From contig NC_081409.1 of assembly GCF_030272615.1 (NCBI RefSeq), forward strand, positions 527,926,291 to 527,990,290: DNA of 64,000 nucleotides, read 5' to 3'. The position numbers and the translations under genes were made by a program. The number at the start of each line of letters is the position of its first letter. The stretch's first letter is position 1. Positions 24,170 through 35,553 of this stretch are shown here, piece after piece. The notes beneath the pieces are model-generated. The model did no database searches and was not told where the DNA came from. It saw only the letters and a list, made by a program, of their open reading frames with translations. Origin of the DNA: Cryptomeria japonica (lineage: Eukaryota > Streptophyta > Pinopsida > Cupressales > Cupressaceae).

Positions 24170-25396
24170 TGTTGGTCATTGTTGCTGATAGGATATGTTG
24201 TTGTCATTGATGTCAACATATTCCTATGATTTTCTCTAGTGTGTTTGGGAAGATCTTATGATCCGGTTTTGCAGTTTTGTTTTGTTGATCATTGTTTTGC
24301 AGAGTTCAGTTTTTCCTCCGATATATTCCAGTGCGATTTGATCTTGTGCTAAGATCTTGGGATATTGTTTGGGATGGTCTTGTGTATCTTCATTTCAGAT
24401 GGATCATGATTTGGTACTTTGCAAGTTATCTTTCTTCATGACAGTTGTTGATTAGTTATGTTCTTGAGTTTTCAGACATTGACAGATGAATATTTGATAA
24501 GTTTTGTTGGCGCAGTTGTTTCTAATGATTCTAACATGCTTGTTGGTGTTTCCTAGTTGTGTCTTATTTGTTTTGGTGAACCACATTGATTTTTGTGCTA
24601 TTTTTTATGGTTTCTATGAATCGGTGATGATTTTTATGTTATGCAGTATTTCTGGTGGTGTAGCGTGTTGCGGTTGATCTTGGCGTGATTTCTGGTGGAG
24701 TTGAGCATTTGGGAATTTGAATTAGGTTTGTGTTATGTCATGTAAATCATTATATTGGTCTGTTGGTTGATCTTTTTATTGTGTGATGTAATTTTGTAAT
24801 TGTGAGTTGAGGGTTTAGTCGACCTTGTTGTCAAGGTTGATGATTTGTATATATAGGTGATATTGTCCTATAATTTAGGTGTGGTGGTTGTGTCTACATT
24901 ATTAGTGAGTGGTTTATGTGTAAACAAGAGATTCATCTTTTAGTGTTGTGATTGAGGAGATATTGGTGTTGTTGAGTAGACAATTGTGCTTAAACGGAAC
25001 TGTAATCAGGCATTTGGAGATGTTATTCTTTCATTTCATTTCTTCTAGATTGTAGTCCAAATCTTATTGTAAGTCAATGAGACCTCGCTGAGGGTTGTAT
25101 CCTTCTGGGTCATTATCTTTTGAGCAGTGTGCTTGAATGCATGTGCATTCCCCATTGTAATATTTTCACATAGTACTGCAGAGTATCATCTTACTGTGGG
25201 TAGGCTCCCACTATGGTTTTTTCCTTAATCGTGTTTTCCACGTCAAAATATTGATGGTGTGTTGTGCTTTCAATTTGTTTATCTTTGTTGTTACTGCAGT
25301 TTATCATATATGTTTTTGTGGTTAAGTTTATAGATCCAGTGAAGATTGATTCACCCCCTCCCCCTCTCAATCTTCCTTCATTATTGCTTCCAACAA
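24170..25396 (+). repeat. Copia 5' LTR
   Basis: Begins TGTTGGTCATTGTTGC and ends TTCCAACA just before AT-TGGTATCAGAGC. It matches 55272-56517. A possible TATA (TATATATAGGTG) is at about 24849. Near the end is the run CACCCCCTCCCCCTCTC also seen in the right LTR. Confidence 0.88.
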
Positions 25397-25398
25397 TT

Positions 25399-25410
25399 GG
25401 TATCAGAGCT
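25399..25410 (+). other. Copia primer binding site
   Basis: TGGTATCAGAGC two bases after the LTR; complementary to initiator Met tRNA. Confidence 0.9.
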
Positions 25411-25461
25411 AGATCCTTTGATAGAAGATTAACTACTTGAGGAGATCCGAGATGGCATCTC

Positions 25462-26520
25462 TATTGGTTTTTGAATGTGTTGCATTGGTTTTGTCATTGA
25501 TGTCAACACTTGTTAACACTTTTCAACACTTATCAGTAGTTGGAGATCTTTGGTTATGTTCACCAGCATGTTCAGTGACTTATGCACAGTCACCGATATT
25601 TGGTTCACCGATAGGTTATATTATTCACCGACACTTGGAATGACTTCAAGACTACTTGGTTATGTCGAAGACATTGTTTGGACACCTTGTTATGGTGATT
25701 TGTTCATTATTCTATTTGGGTTTGCATATTTGTTGTTACCGGCAAATAGGTCCAAGTTACGTATCGACAAGCATATCTATTCCAGATCAACATGACACGT
25801 TATGAAGATGATTTGTTATTATTGTAAATACATTGAGCTGACATGATGCATCGGATATTGATTCATTTGTAATTGATTTTATTGTAATATCTTTAGTGAG
25901 CCAACCTATTCAATTGGTCTTAGTTTATGGTATAAATGTAAGATCTCATTTGTGAGATTGATATGGAGATGTAAGTAAGTATGAATAAGGTAAATGCAAA
26001 AATAAGCAGAGCTATACATGTAGACATCATTCAAGATTGAAGGAAGGTTTGAAGAAGGCATATCAGAGCTAAACCAATACTGTATCCAGCATATGAAGAT
26101 GCTATTTTGTGTAGTAAATTATCATTGGATTTAACCATCCAATTGTAGTCAGTGTGACTCCCATTTTGTGATTGATTAGTGAGCTCTAGGCAGTTGGCCT
26201 TTCTGCATGTGCAGACTCCATATTATACACACATACTATCTGTAGTAGTATCATTTGATTGTGGGTAAGGCTTCCCACTATGGTTTTTCACCTTATAGGG
26301 TTTTCACGTACAAATATATGTGTTATATGTTGTGGATGTTATTGTCTTTATGTTTCATGCATTAATCTTTACCGGTACTGCAATTAACTGATAAACTGTC
26401 TATTGACATAAAGTTTGGTTTACTGGTATTAAGCATTAAGATTTGGTTAAGTTAATTTTGGTTCGAATTTATTGGACAACTGATTCACCCCCCCCTCTTA
26501 GTTGTCTCCGGGACCTAACA
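25462..26520 (-). repeat. Solo LTR inside the Copia gag start (1059 bp)
   Basis: Flanked by ATCTC at 25457-25461 and 26521-26525. It starts TATTGG, probably TGTTGG with one G-to-A change, and ends CCTAACA. It contains the words TCATTGATGTCAACA and GATTCACCCCCCCC typical of Copia LTRs here. Taking it out with one repeat restores the gag frame from the ATG at 25452. No internal domains remain, so it is a solo LTR left by recombination. The strand cannot be fixed with confidence. Confidence 0.78.
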
Positions 26521-27490
26521 ATCTCAAGGTGTTATCTTTAAGAAGGATAGTCTGAGAAATGATGGAAGCAACTATGCAATATGGAAGAACCGGAAGGAAG
26601 TGCACTTGAAATGTCTTGGAGAATATTACTGGAAGATTACAAAGAATGCCTATTCTGCTCCTCTGAATGGATTGGTTACATCTGATGAGATCAAGGAAGA
26701 TGAACATAATATTAGAGATAAGTAAGCATTTCTTAGTGCCCTGATTGATTCTAAAATGACAAATGTAATGGGACTTCAGACCACACATGAGATCTGGAAA
26801 AAGCTTGAAACCCTATATGAAGGTGATAAACAAGTGAAAGTTGATAAGTTATAGAGTTTGGAAAGAAAGTATGAGATGTTGAAGATGGGAGATGATGAGA
26901 ACATACATTCTATCATGGCTAAGGTGAATGATCTGGTCCTAGGTATCAGATGTATCGGTCAAACCCTTGAAGAAGATGAAATTGTTGCTAAGGTTATAAG
27001 ATCTTTGCCCCTTTCTTATAAACATAAGGTTGCCACTATTGATGAGATCTGGAGTGTGACTACAATGATAAGAGATATGCCGATTGGAAAGATTGTTGCA
27101 TTTGAGCTATGTGAATTTGCAAAATCACATGAAAAGTCTAAGAAATCATTCAGAGCATCAATATTTGTATCTAGAAAGCAAAAGTATGATCTTGATGAGT
27201 GCAAAATATCTAGATATGAAAGAGAGAGAAGAGAGATGGAAGAGAAAGAAAAATAGTTGGATGAGTTTGAAGCATTGATTGCCCAAAGATTTCCTAAAGG
27301 AGTCAGTAAGTATGACGGAAAACTGGCTCTAAAATGTTTCTCTTGCAATAAGATAGGACATTTTGCATCTAGATGCCCAAAGAGAATGGCTAAGTATGAC
27401 ATTCATGATAAGTTTCATAAGCATGATAGGAATGATAAGCATGAGAAATATGAAAAACCTTACAAGTATAACCGAAAGTATAGGAAATAG
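26521..27490 (+). pseudogene. Copia gag (start codon at 25452, before the solo LTR)
   Basis: Copia gag builds the virus-like particle. Residues after the solo LTR run through NDGSNYAIWKNRKEVHL and MGLQTTHEIWKKLETLYEG, the usual gag-polypeptide (UBN2) signature. Then come LPLSYKHKVATI and a zinc knuckle CFSCNKIGHFASRC at about 27334-27375. The tail is His/Lys/Asp-rich (KFHKHDRNDKHEKYEKPYKYN). Stops at about 26723, 26852 and 27254 break the frame without frameshifts in most places. Confidence 0.85.
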
Positions 27491-29115
27491 AAGAAATGTT
27501 ATTATGTTGTTGATGAAGGTGTTATAGATGAAGAATCAAAAGAAGATGAAGTTGTATTCCTTGCCATTAAGGAAAATGGACATGTACCTATTGATTCCAA
27601 AAGTTGTACTATAGAGGAGAAAGATTTGGAAGATAAATTTGAAGAGAATGATGAATGGGTAATTGATAGTGGTTGTTCACATTATATGACTGGTGATAAA
27701 AGAAAATTTGTGAGTATGGAAAGATATGATGGTGGCATAGTTAGATTTGGAGATGACAAAGCTTGTGTGATTTGTGGGAGAGGTTCTATTTATTTTGATG
27801 GTAAGCTTAATACTGATGATGTCTTGTATGTTCAAGGTTTGAAGCATAATATTTTGAGTGTTGGATTGATGGTTGATAAAGGTTATGATGTACAATTCAA
27901 GAATGGAAAATGCAAGATCCTAAATGCCTCCAGTATAGAGATTGCATCTGGAACCAAGACTAAAGGTAACATTTTCATTTGAATGTCGATGATAAAAGTT
28001 ATTTGATTGCTTAGATTGATGAGAGTTGGTTGTGGTATAGGAGAATGTGTCATGTAAATTTGGATTTAATTATTAAGATTTTTTCTACACAAGTTGTTAG
28101 AGATATGCCTAAGATTGTTAATCCTTCTAATCTGGTGTGTAAGAAATGTCAGTTGGGTAAGAAAATGAGAATTTATTTCAAGAGAAAATAGTATACATTT
28201 GATGGATTGCTATATCTTGTGCATACTAACCTGTGTGGACCTACAAATGTTAGAAGTGTGTAGGGTGATAGATATTTTATGTTGCTAATTGATGAATATT
28301 TCTAGATGATGTGGGTTGTATTTTTGAGGGAGAAATTAGAAGCATTCAACAAGTTCAAGATATTCAAAGCTAAGGTGGAGACTGGGTCTAGATTGAAGGT
28401 GAAGTGTCTGAGATCTAATAGAGGTGGAGAATTTTGTTCTGGTGAGTTCAATTCATTCTATGACAAGCATGGAATTAGAAGACAATTATCTGCTCCTAGA
28501 ACCTCTCAGTAGAATGGAGTTGTTGAAAGGAACAACAGAATTGTCTTGGATGACGCAAGGACTATGTTGATTGAAGGGAATATTCTGAAGATCTACTGGA
28601 GATAAGCTATTAGCACTAATGTTTACACATTCAACATAGTTCAATTAAAGGTGATACCAGTAAGACTCCTTATGTGCTATGGTTTGGTCATGTTCCTATT
28701 GTGAGATATTTCAAAGTATTTCGTAGAAAATGTTATATCAAGAGAGATGAGGATATAGGAAAGTTTGATGCTAGAAGTGATGAAGGAATTTTCATGGGAT
28801 ATTCTACTAAGAGAAAAGCCTATCGGTGCTACAATAAGAGACTGAGAAAGATAGTAAAAAGTACAAATGTGAAGGTGGATGAGAACCTTGGAAAAGAGAT
28901 CAGAGCATGTGGATATGATGATGGACAACATATTGTTTTAGCCCCTATTCAGACTAAAGAACCTAAGAAGAATGATCTGATAGAGATAGTTAACCCAAAT
29001 GTTGTTGATGTCAGTAAAGAGGTGCAAGATCCTAAAAAATCAGAACAATCAGAAGACTCTGAGGTATGTAAGATTGAATCATTTTGAAAATCAGATTATT
29101 GGTGATAATAATAAA
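27491..29115 (+). pseudogene. Copia protease and integrase
   Basis: Protease: WVIDSGCSHYMTGDKRKF with the catalytic DSG at about 27665. Next is the pre-integrase part, VQGLKHNILSVGLMVDKGY, then WLWYRRMCHVNLD and KKCQLGKK (zinc-binding HHCC remnant, one His altered). The integrase core shows LCGPTNV, DEYF and CLRSNRGGEFCSGEF (the second Asp is replaced by Asn) and NGVVERNNR with the Glu at about 28525. The C-terminal part reads KFDARSDEGIFMGYSTKRKAYR. At least eight stops and a frameshift near 28640 make it inactive. It is cut at 29120 by the giant element, in the spacer before RT. Confidence 0.88.
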
Positions 29116-29670
29116 GGTGTTGTTATCACTGATTAAAAATGGGCTTTTCTTTTCCCATGACTGGCTATGGTTTGTTGAAATTTTGAATAGGGTGCAGTTT
29201 CAAATGCTTCAGCTTTGTTCTAGACCTCAAGGGTTTAAGGGTTTTTGATTTTAGATCCTCTTGTGTTTGTTTTAAACCCTCTGGTTTCTAATCTTTTGTT
29301 ACTTTATTCACTTAAGTAATGGGTCATGGGGTCGTAGAAAGTGTTCCCCCTTGTTGTTTGCCTAGGCGGTCATGTTAATTAATCGAAAAATTTATGCCTT
29401 ATATGTTTCTCTCCTAAAGTTGTCGGGCCCAGTAACTAGTGCGCATCTCGCGGGTGGATCCACGACTCATGTTATTTCGCTAGGCGAAGTTGCGCGTAAT
29501 TTAAAACCAGCAAAGTTGCAAAAATGACATGGCATGCCACATAGACGGTCCAGCTAGTTGATGATAGCGAGTAAGATGGCGGCACACGGCACAAGTCACA
29601 ACAGTCAGCGGGTCAGGATTAAAGGCTAAAAGGTGGGCCCCAGAGGTGAGTCAGGTCGCAGTTAGGAGAT

Positions 29671-30219
29671 GACCTGGTGGGTACAGCTGTTAAGAAGAAA
29701 TTGAGGCCCAGTGGCTTTCTCTTGGCAAATGAAAAAGTGACGAGTCAGCTCTGAAGATCACTGGACACCATGTGTTCACAGTGAGTCAGTGGGCCCACCC
29801 CTCTAGAAAGCCTTTTCAGACGATTAAATGCCGATCAACTTAAAAGATGATCTGACAGCCCGCGCTATTTTGCAAGGGTAAGATGCTCATTCTTTATAAC
29901 CCATGAAATAGCGAGAGTGAATGAGAGTCATCCACGTGTCATGATGGAGGACCTGGTGGGTACAGCTGTCAAGAGTTTGTTAGGGCCTCGTGGTTTTCTT
30001 TCGGCAAATGAAAAAGTGACAAGTCAGCTCCGAAGGTGACTGGATGCCAGGTGTTCACAGTGAGTCAGCGGACCCACCCCTGCCGAAAGCCTTTTCAGAT
30101 GGTTAAATGCCGATCAATTTAAAAGATGATCCGATGACCCGTGCTATTTCACAAGGGTAAGATGCTCGTTCTTTATACCCTGCAAAATAGCGAGATTGAA
30201 TGAGAGTCGTCCACGTGTC
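29671..30219 (+). repeat. 279-bp tandem duplication in U3 (left LTR)
   Basis: Two units start GACCTGGTGG at 29671 and 29950 and end TCCACGTGTC at 29940 and 30219. Each unit has GTGTTCACAGTGAGTCAG, GAAAGCCTTTTCAGA, a hairpin with CGCTATTT / AAATAGCG arms, and a CACGTG box at its end. It lies just upstream of the TATA box, as duplicated enhancers do in other LTRs. Function is inferred only. Confidence 0.85.
29863..29913. promoter_or_regulatory. U3 inverted repeat, unit 1 (left LTR)
   Basis: CGCTATTTTG...ATGAAATAGCG with an inner GGGTA / TAACC pair; in the right LTR (47783-47833) the arms CGCTATTTTG and CGAAATAGCG with GGGTA / TACCC are better kept. The second unit has the same at 30142-30192. 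It could form a hairpin or be a paired protein site. Confidence 0.6.
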
Positions 30220-30274
30220 CGGCGACACGTAGTCTAAGAAGAAAGTTGTGGGCCCGCCAAGGTGGAACCGATGG

Positions 30275-30282
30275 TATAAAAG
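30275..30282 (+). promoter_or_regulatory. TATA box of the giant element, left LTR
   Basis: TATAAAAG within GGTATAAAAGAAAGAC, 50 bp after the duplicated block. A start about 30 bp later would give a leader of about 570 nt before the ATG at 30874, so the LTR ORF would be the first large ORF on the element RNA. The right LTR keeps the same box near 48195. Confidence 0.65.
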
Positions 30283-30873
30283 AAAGACACACGACCAGCG
30301 TTAAGTCAAATGCAAAGGAAATTTCAAGGCCAATGGTTGGGCGCCACGTGGTATCATATAGCCAATAGAGAAGCGGGACCCAGCGCGGAGCCAAAGCTGC
30401 TGGTTAATCTAACGCTCGATCAAGTTTCTTTTGATCGGATGGTCAGTGCTATTTCGCAGGACCAAGCTGCCCAATAGTTATGCTTCGCGAAGTTGCAAAA
30501 GAGCAAAATGAAACACTTGTAGGAATGTTGTGACCCGTTAGAGCGAAAAATACGAATTCTCGTATGAATTCAATTTTGAAGGGACAGCTGAAGCATGTGG
30601 AATCAATGTCGTAGTTAAGGCCCTGAGTACAATATTTGATTTCCTATCAACTGGGTGAAGATATCTTTTAAAGAATTTTGCAGAGGAGCGGATGCAGAGC
30701 TATTTTCTTCAGGTACAGAGCAAGTCAGTTCAGTTGCCGAGAAAATTCCTTCAAGTCAAAAATAGGTTTTCTCGTATTCTTGTGTAGCAATTCCTATGTG
30801 GTGTGTTTTAGATAAGATAATTGATTTGTTACAGGATTGTCTACGAGTGGTATTCATTTCTTATGTTTTCTAA

Positions 30874-33800
30874 ATGGCTCCTAAAAGAGAATTTTCTGGC
30901 AAAGTTAACTATTCAGAAAAGAGTGTCTGTGATGATTTTTTAGAACAGTTGACATTGTCAACTAATCAGGCGTTAAAGGCAAAAGAATTAGTGCCCAAGG
31001 CTCCCCGTTTAAAGATAGGAGAAGGACTATATGACAAGGGTAACTGGTTGAGAGACCCACAGGTTGGACTGTTTGGGTTGGGGTTGTTTAAGATTGGATT
31101 TGGAATGAGAAATTCTCCGGCCCCGCAAAATAGTATTTGGGAATTAGATGTTGGGAAACTGGTAGTCCCAGGGGTATTTATGGACATAGATCTGTTGACC
31201 CAAATTGCGCTCAATTATGATCCAGTCACAAGAAGCATTCAGGATATAAATGGGAAAACCCTTGTTGAGATTAATGCTGAAGATTTCAGGAAAGCTTTTG
31301 GGCTTAATGAGTTCACCAAATTTCTAGAACCTATAAATTTCACATCATTAGCCCAAATTTATGGTGCACAGAGGAGTCATCTCAGGAACGGGTCTCTCAA
31401 GGAGTTTTTTGTGAAGATAGGAGGGTTAACAGTTGTAGGACCCAACACACAAGAGCCCTTTTCATTAAGTATGTTCACCCTGAGGGCTAAAGGAATTTAT
31501 TGGGCACTTTGCCAAGTTTTGGGAGAAGATGCTGAAGCAAATATGCCAAATCATTACCTGTTAATGATTGCTCAGATTTTGAATCCTTCTCTTGCAATTA
31601 CATTTGATTATGCCTCTTTCATTGCTGATGTTATTCATGCAGGGTTAACAAGAATCAAGAATGGAAAGGTGGATAGGCCTTTCGAATGGTACTCACTCCT
31701 GATACATCTTTTTCTCTTCAAAGGTGGTGATTACTTTATCAGTGGACTAGACCTTGTCAAGGAGAAAGAAGGAGAAAAAATGCCAGTACAATTATGCAGT
31801 ACTATGTTGTCATGGGATAGAGAGGATGCCAGTTTTTTGAAGTTTGATAAATATTTTGCATCCAAGATAAGGACTCTCCTCTGCTCTGAGAACCCAAGAA
31901 TCCCCAAAGTTCTTCTGGAGTTCATAAGACCAAAAGAATTCGTAGAGAACATAAAAATTGTTCATAACTGGGGTGACATTTACTTGTATCCAGTCTCAAC
32001 AGTTTTCACAGTGTTTGGTTTCAGAGGCACCCCATTTTTGCTACCTTACCAGGTCCCTCTGAAAGTAGGAATTGAAGAGATCCTTAGACAAATTGGTGGT
32101 TTACAAGAGGCAGAGTTGACAGGAAGGGGTAAAGGGACTATTTTCACTGCAGCTACCATAGCCCACCAATTTGTAATAACAAAGGGAGGCTGGAATTGCT
32201 TTGAGGATTTCCTCAAGCCTTATCATTTGTCCACTGTAGTGTCCAAGTGTGCTGATCCAGAAGACTTTTTCAATGGTATGTTTAGAAAGAAGGCAGCATG
32301 CAGAGGTAGGCCTCATCAATTCCAGTTTCCTGAAGACCTCATTAGAAATGAGTTTGATCTAGATGAGCAGGAGCCGAGGAAAGAGAAGTGGGTGGCTTAT
32401 AAGAAAGCCTTGGATTTTGTGCATCATTTTGATGCTAGCTATGACCCATTGTCTAGCTTTTTCCCTCTGGAGGAGAAAATAAAGTTTTTAATTGTTTGCT
32501 TTGAAGATGTGATGCAGACCCTGAAGGAGAAGAGGGAAGCTATAATCAAAAGAAACCCTGAAAAGGCAAGAATGATTTTAAGTAGGTTAGCTTCCAGCAA
32601 AGTAATCCCTCTTGGTGATTATACATTGCATAAGAAATCCAGTTATAGTGTGCTGATGCCTACAACAGGGGAGCCCTCTACCTCCAAAGGAAAGAGGAAG
32701 ATACAAGATGTCATTGACATCCAATATAGCCTAAAGAAGAAAAGGGTGGGGAAAGAAGTACAATCAGATACACCTTTGTATTCCCCATCCCAATCCCCTA
32801 TCCATATAGGAAATGAGCAAGCAGCAGCTGAGCAACTCCTACAGTTAGGTAGTCTAGGGGAAACTGCCTACACTTATGATGAAGTGGAGGAAGGAATGCC
32901 AGAAGAACCCATTGCTGCTGAAATGGATATCACTACCACTGAACTCAAAGGCCAGGAGTGGGATCCTGAGATAAAGTAGGCAAGTAATGCCTTCTTAGCT
33001 GATAACAATTTTGTCACATCAGAAGCATTTATGCAGTTTATATGGAAACAACACATAGATAAATATAATGCTAGATGTGAAAAGAGAAAGGCTGAGCAGC
33101 CCAATAAATATCCAGCCCTGGTAGAAGAGGAAATAAAGCAAGAGATGATGGAAGAATTCAAAACCATCACCCCTGAGCAGGGAAGCGATATGGTAGCACA
33201 AGCTGGAGTGCTTATTTTAACTGAATGGGATATAGAAGATGCCTTGGTACTAGATGCAATGAGAAAAGAGACTAAACCCACGGAGGGGATTACTTTCAAT
33301 AAGGACAATGCTGCACTCGTCATGTGGTCTCTCAAGAGAAATGAGAGTAAGAAAAGCAAAGACACCCTAAGGTCAAGTTACCTTGGTGGGATGATGGTGA
33401 AGAGAGTGCAGAGTATAGGGGTAGTGGAAGCTACTAACACTGTGTTAGAGACTGCAAAATTTAGTGTTGCAGTAGCAGAGAAGGAAGCCAAAGAGAAAGA
33501 GGCCCTCCAAGTCAACTTGGAAATAGTTTTGAAGGCTTATAACAATGCCAAGGAGGAGGTAAGAGGTAAGGATAGCATCATTGCCAAGCTACAGAGCTAG
33601 TTGACTGGACAATACCATCAAGGTGAGTCTTCAACACTGATGATCTCCTCTTCTTTGCCAAGACCTCCACCTACTAGCCCTATCATTGAGTTTCCACCAT
33701 CTCCAGCACGCTCCAGCTCTCAAATGGTTGAGATTACATCTCAAGAATTAGAAAACTTGAAACAGGCTCAGGCCTTATATGCAAAGAAGTATGAGGAGAG

Positions 33801-34515
33801 AGTAAGGGCTACAATTTCCACTTTTGCAGATACAATAAATTCCTCATTGCTCTACAACAATGTAGGTAAAATTATGGATATATGGAATGAGCTCAGGAGA
33901 GACAAGGCCATTTTGACACCTATTTTTGACAAATGGAGGCCTAGGGAGCAAGATTTAGAGTTTATGTGTGTATCCTACGATGAAGCAGGGGCCAATCCCA
34001 TCATTAAATCCACTTCTGATGTCGCTAAAGTCTTAGTACAATTAGCAACAGAAGTGGATAATGTTGATAGGAAGGTAAATTTGTGCAAAAAGGAGTACAC
34101 TGATCAAGTTTTTGAGTTGCTCCCAAGAGTTTTTGCTAGCCCAGATCAATTAAAGGACAAATAAATGTGGCTTAAGGCGATAGAAGCTAAATTGTTAGTA
34201 AGAGTTAAAGGAATAATTGATTTAGATGATGCTTCTTTCTTTGTTTTGACAATACAAGAGATAGAGAAAATTAAGTCACATTATGGTTTTCTTAATTCAG
34301 AAGTCAACAAAATGAAAAATTCTTGGAAAAGGTTGACTAAAACTAAGGATAAAGTGATTAATTTCTCATGGCCGACAGAAGACGTGTATGATTAGTGGAC
34401 AACTAAATATGCCACCCATGATCTGGAACAATTGGAGAGCGCCCCTGAAAAGGTAGAAGAGGTTGCAACCGAACAGCCTGTTGAAGAAACTGCAAAGGCC
34501 GAAAAGAGCTTGTAA
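30874..34515 (+). pseudogene. LTR-resident unknown ORF, 1213 codons (left LTR copy)
   Basis: One frame from ATG at 30874 to TAA at 34513-34515, broken by four stops at 32977, 33598, 34162 and 34393. At the same codons the right LTR copy has CAA, CAG, CAA and GAG. I do not recognise the protein. Residues 1-600 look globular, with hydrophobic patches and conserved-looking text such as WELDVGKLVVPGVFMDIDLL and GFRGTPFLLPYQVPL. Near 605-625 two basic clusters (GKRKIQ and KKKRVGKE) could be a nuclear signal. About 630-720 is acidic and Pro/Ser-rich; about 854-910 is a coiled coil (EKEAKEKEALQVNLE); a Pro/Ser linker follows; the last 260 residues are helical (DKWRPREQDLEFM, ATEVDNVDRKVNLCKKEY). No zinc knuckle, protease, transposase or envelope feature (signal peptide, membrane anchor) is seen. 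It may be an accessory protein of the element or a captured host gene. Confidence 0.85.
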
Positions 34516-35485
34516 CCTCTTTATTTTGAAAGAAATGATTGTAACAAACTCTCCTCGAGAAGTCCGAAGCTTTGTGCATCCATGTTGTTATAAATGGATA
34601 CCAGGACTAGAGGAGAAACGATCGCAAAGAATTGTAAGAAAATGCTACAGAAATTTATCTGAGCTTTTCTAAGTCTAATGGAGAATATTCAAAAACTTCT
34701 TGTAATATTTCTTGAACTAAATATCAATATACAGACCATCAGTTTTGAGTGAAGCTTTGTGTTGTCTTCAAGTGTGTTTACAATTTGTTTACTGTTTTCA
34801 TTCTGAATACTCTAGGGTTGTTCTGTTTGAATGGAATTGCAAAGAAATTTTAGTAGAAGTGTTCGTTAGCTTTTCTCTTTAGGAGGGAAATTAAAGATGC
34901 CGGGATCACTCATACCAGTAAACTCTTTGGAAGAGACTTTGAATTTTGATGATCATAGCTAAATTTGGAATGCATAAATTCTTGTAGGTGTCAGGCATAT
35001 ACAAGGATTAATAGAAACCAAGCCAACGGGACGCATAAAGATGTTTTGTTTGAGGAGTATTATCTGAGTTTAGATGACTCTGTGACTTTGGATAAGGCAC
35101 TGGTATTGATTGAAGTTGTTTATTGCATGTTTTGTTGATCGAAATGCTAAATTTAATTATAATTTCCATTCTTTGTTTTCAGTTGATTTCAAGGTGAATA
35201 GATCCACTGGTTTTCTGGACTGGTTTGCTGTGGGTTTATGTTTGAAAGTGTGAATTCAATTCACAAAGGTATACCCACCTGGGCTCTGAGTAAGTCCGAA
35301 GTGTAGAAGGTTCAATCAAACCTTGTCATATGTTGTCTTGAGAATTTCCTTATCTTTGATGTCTCTTCTGCACCGAGTTCAATCATATTATTTTAAGGAT
35401 GTTAAAGGGAATCAGATTTTGAAGAAAATTGTTGTGTGTTTGTGCATAAGACTGCTTGTTTTCATAATTCCCATAGTTTTGTGGG
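34516..35485 (+). other. Rest of left LTR after the ORF, and gap before the primer site
   Basis: Up to 35430 this is LTR, with no supported ORF. AACTAAATATCAATATACAG at about 34715 is AT-rich enough for a poly(A) region. From 35431 to 35485 the sequence has no match in the right LTR; it separates the LTR from the primer site. Confidence 0.5.
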
Positions 35486-35497
35486 TGGCGACTCTGT
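35486..35497 (+). other. Primer binding site, Arg-tRNA type
   Basis: TGGCGACTCTGT resembles the TGGCGACTC primer site typical of Ogre/Tat elements (Arg tRNA). It is 55 bp after the aligned LTR end, further than usual. Confidence 0.6.
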
Positions 35498-35553
35498 TAC
35501 ATTTGAACCAGTCCTTGTGAGATACAAATTTTTCTAAAAGGAAGACAAGCGAA

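Larger units (their letters stand above)
29121..35430 (+). repeat. 5' LTR of the giant element (6.3 kb)
   Basis: It starts TGTTATCACTG after the duplication GGTGT and aligns to 47041-53373; the only net length difference is a 23-bp insertion in the right copy after the ORF stop. The last five aligned bases are AAATT here but CAACA in the right copy, and the primer site lies 55 bp further on. The LTR includes U3 with a duplicated enhancer-like block, a TATA box, a 0.57 kb leader and a 3.64 kb ORF. Few plant LTRs reach this size; Ogre-type elements of the Tat branch are known for long LTRs. Confidence 0.88.

Noticed and set aside
28306-29087. Possible separate gene made by the long open stretches here
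   Set aside because: Residues match Copia integrase core and C-terminal part, so it belongs to the broken polyprotein.
30966-33365. Minus-strand ORFs (66-163 codons) opposite the LTR gene
   Set aside because: They are shadows of the plus-strand frame, repeated in the right LTR for the same reason.
30874-34515. Envelope gene as explanation for the LTR ORF
   Set aside because: No signal peptide, membrane anchor or cleavage site is visible, basic clusters suggest a nuclear protein, and envelope-like genes lie between pol and the 3' LTR, not inside LTRs.
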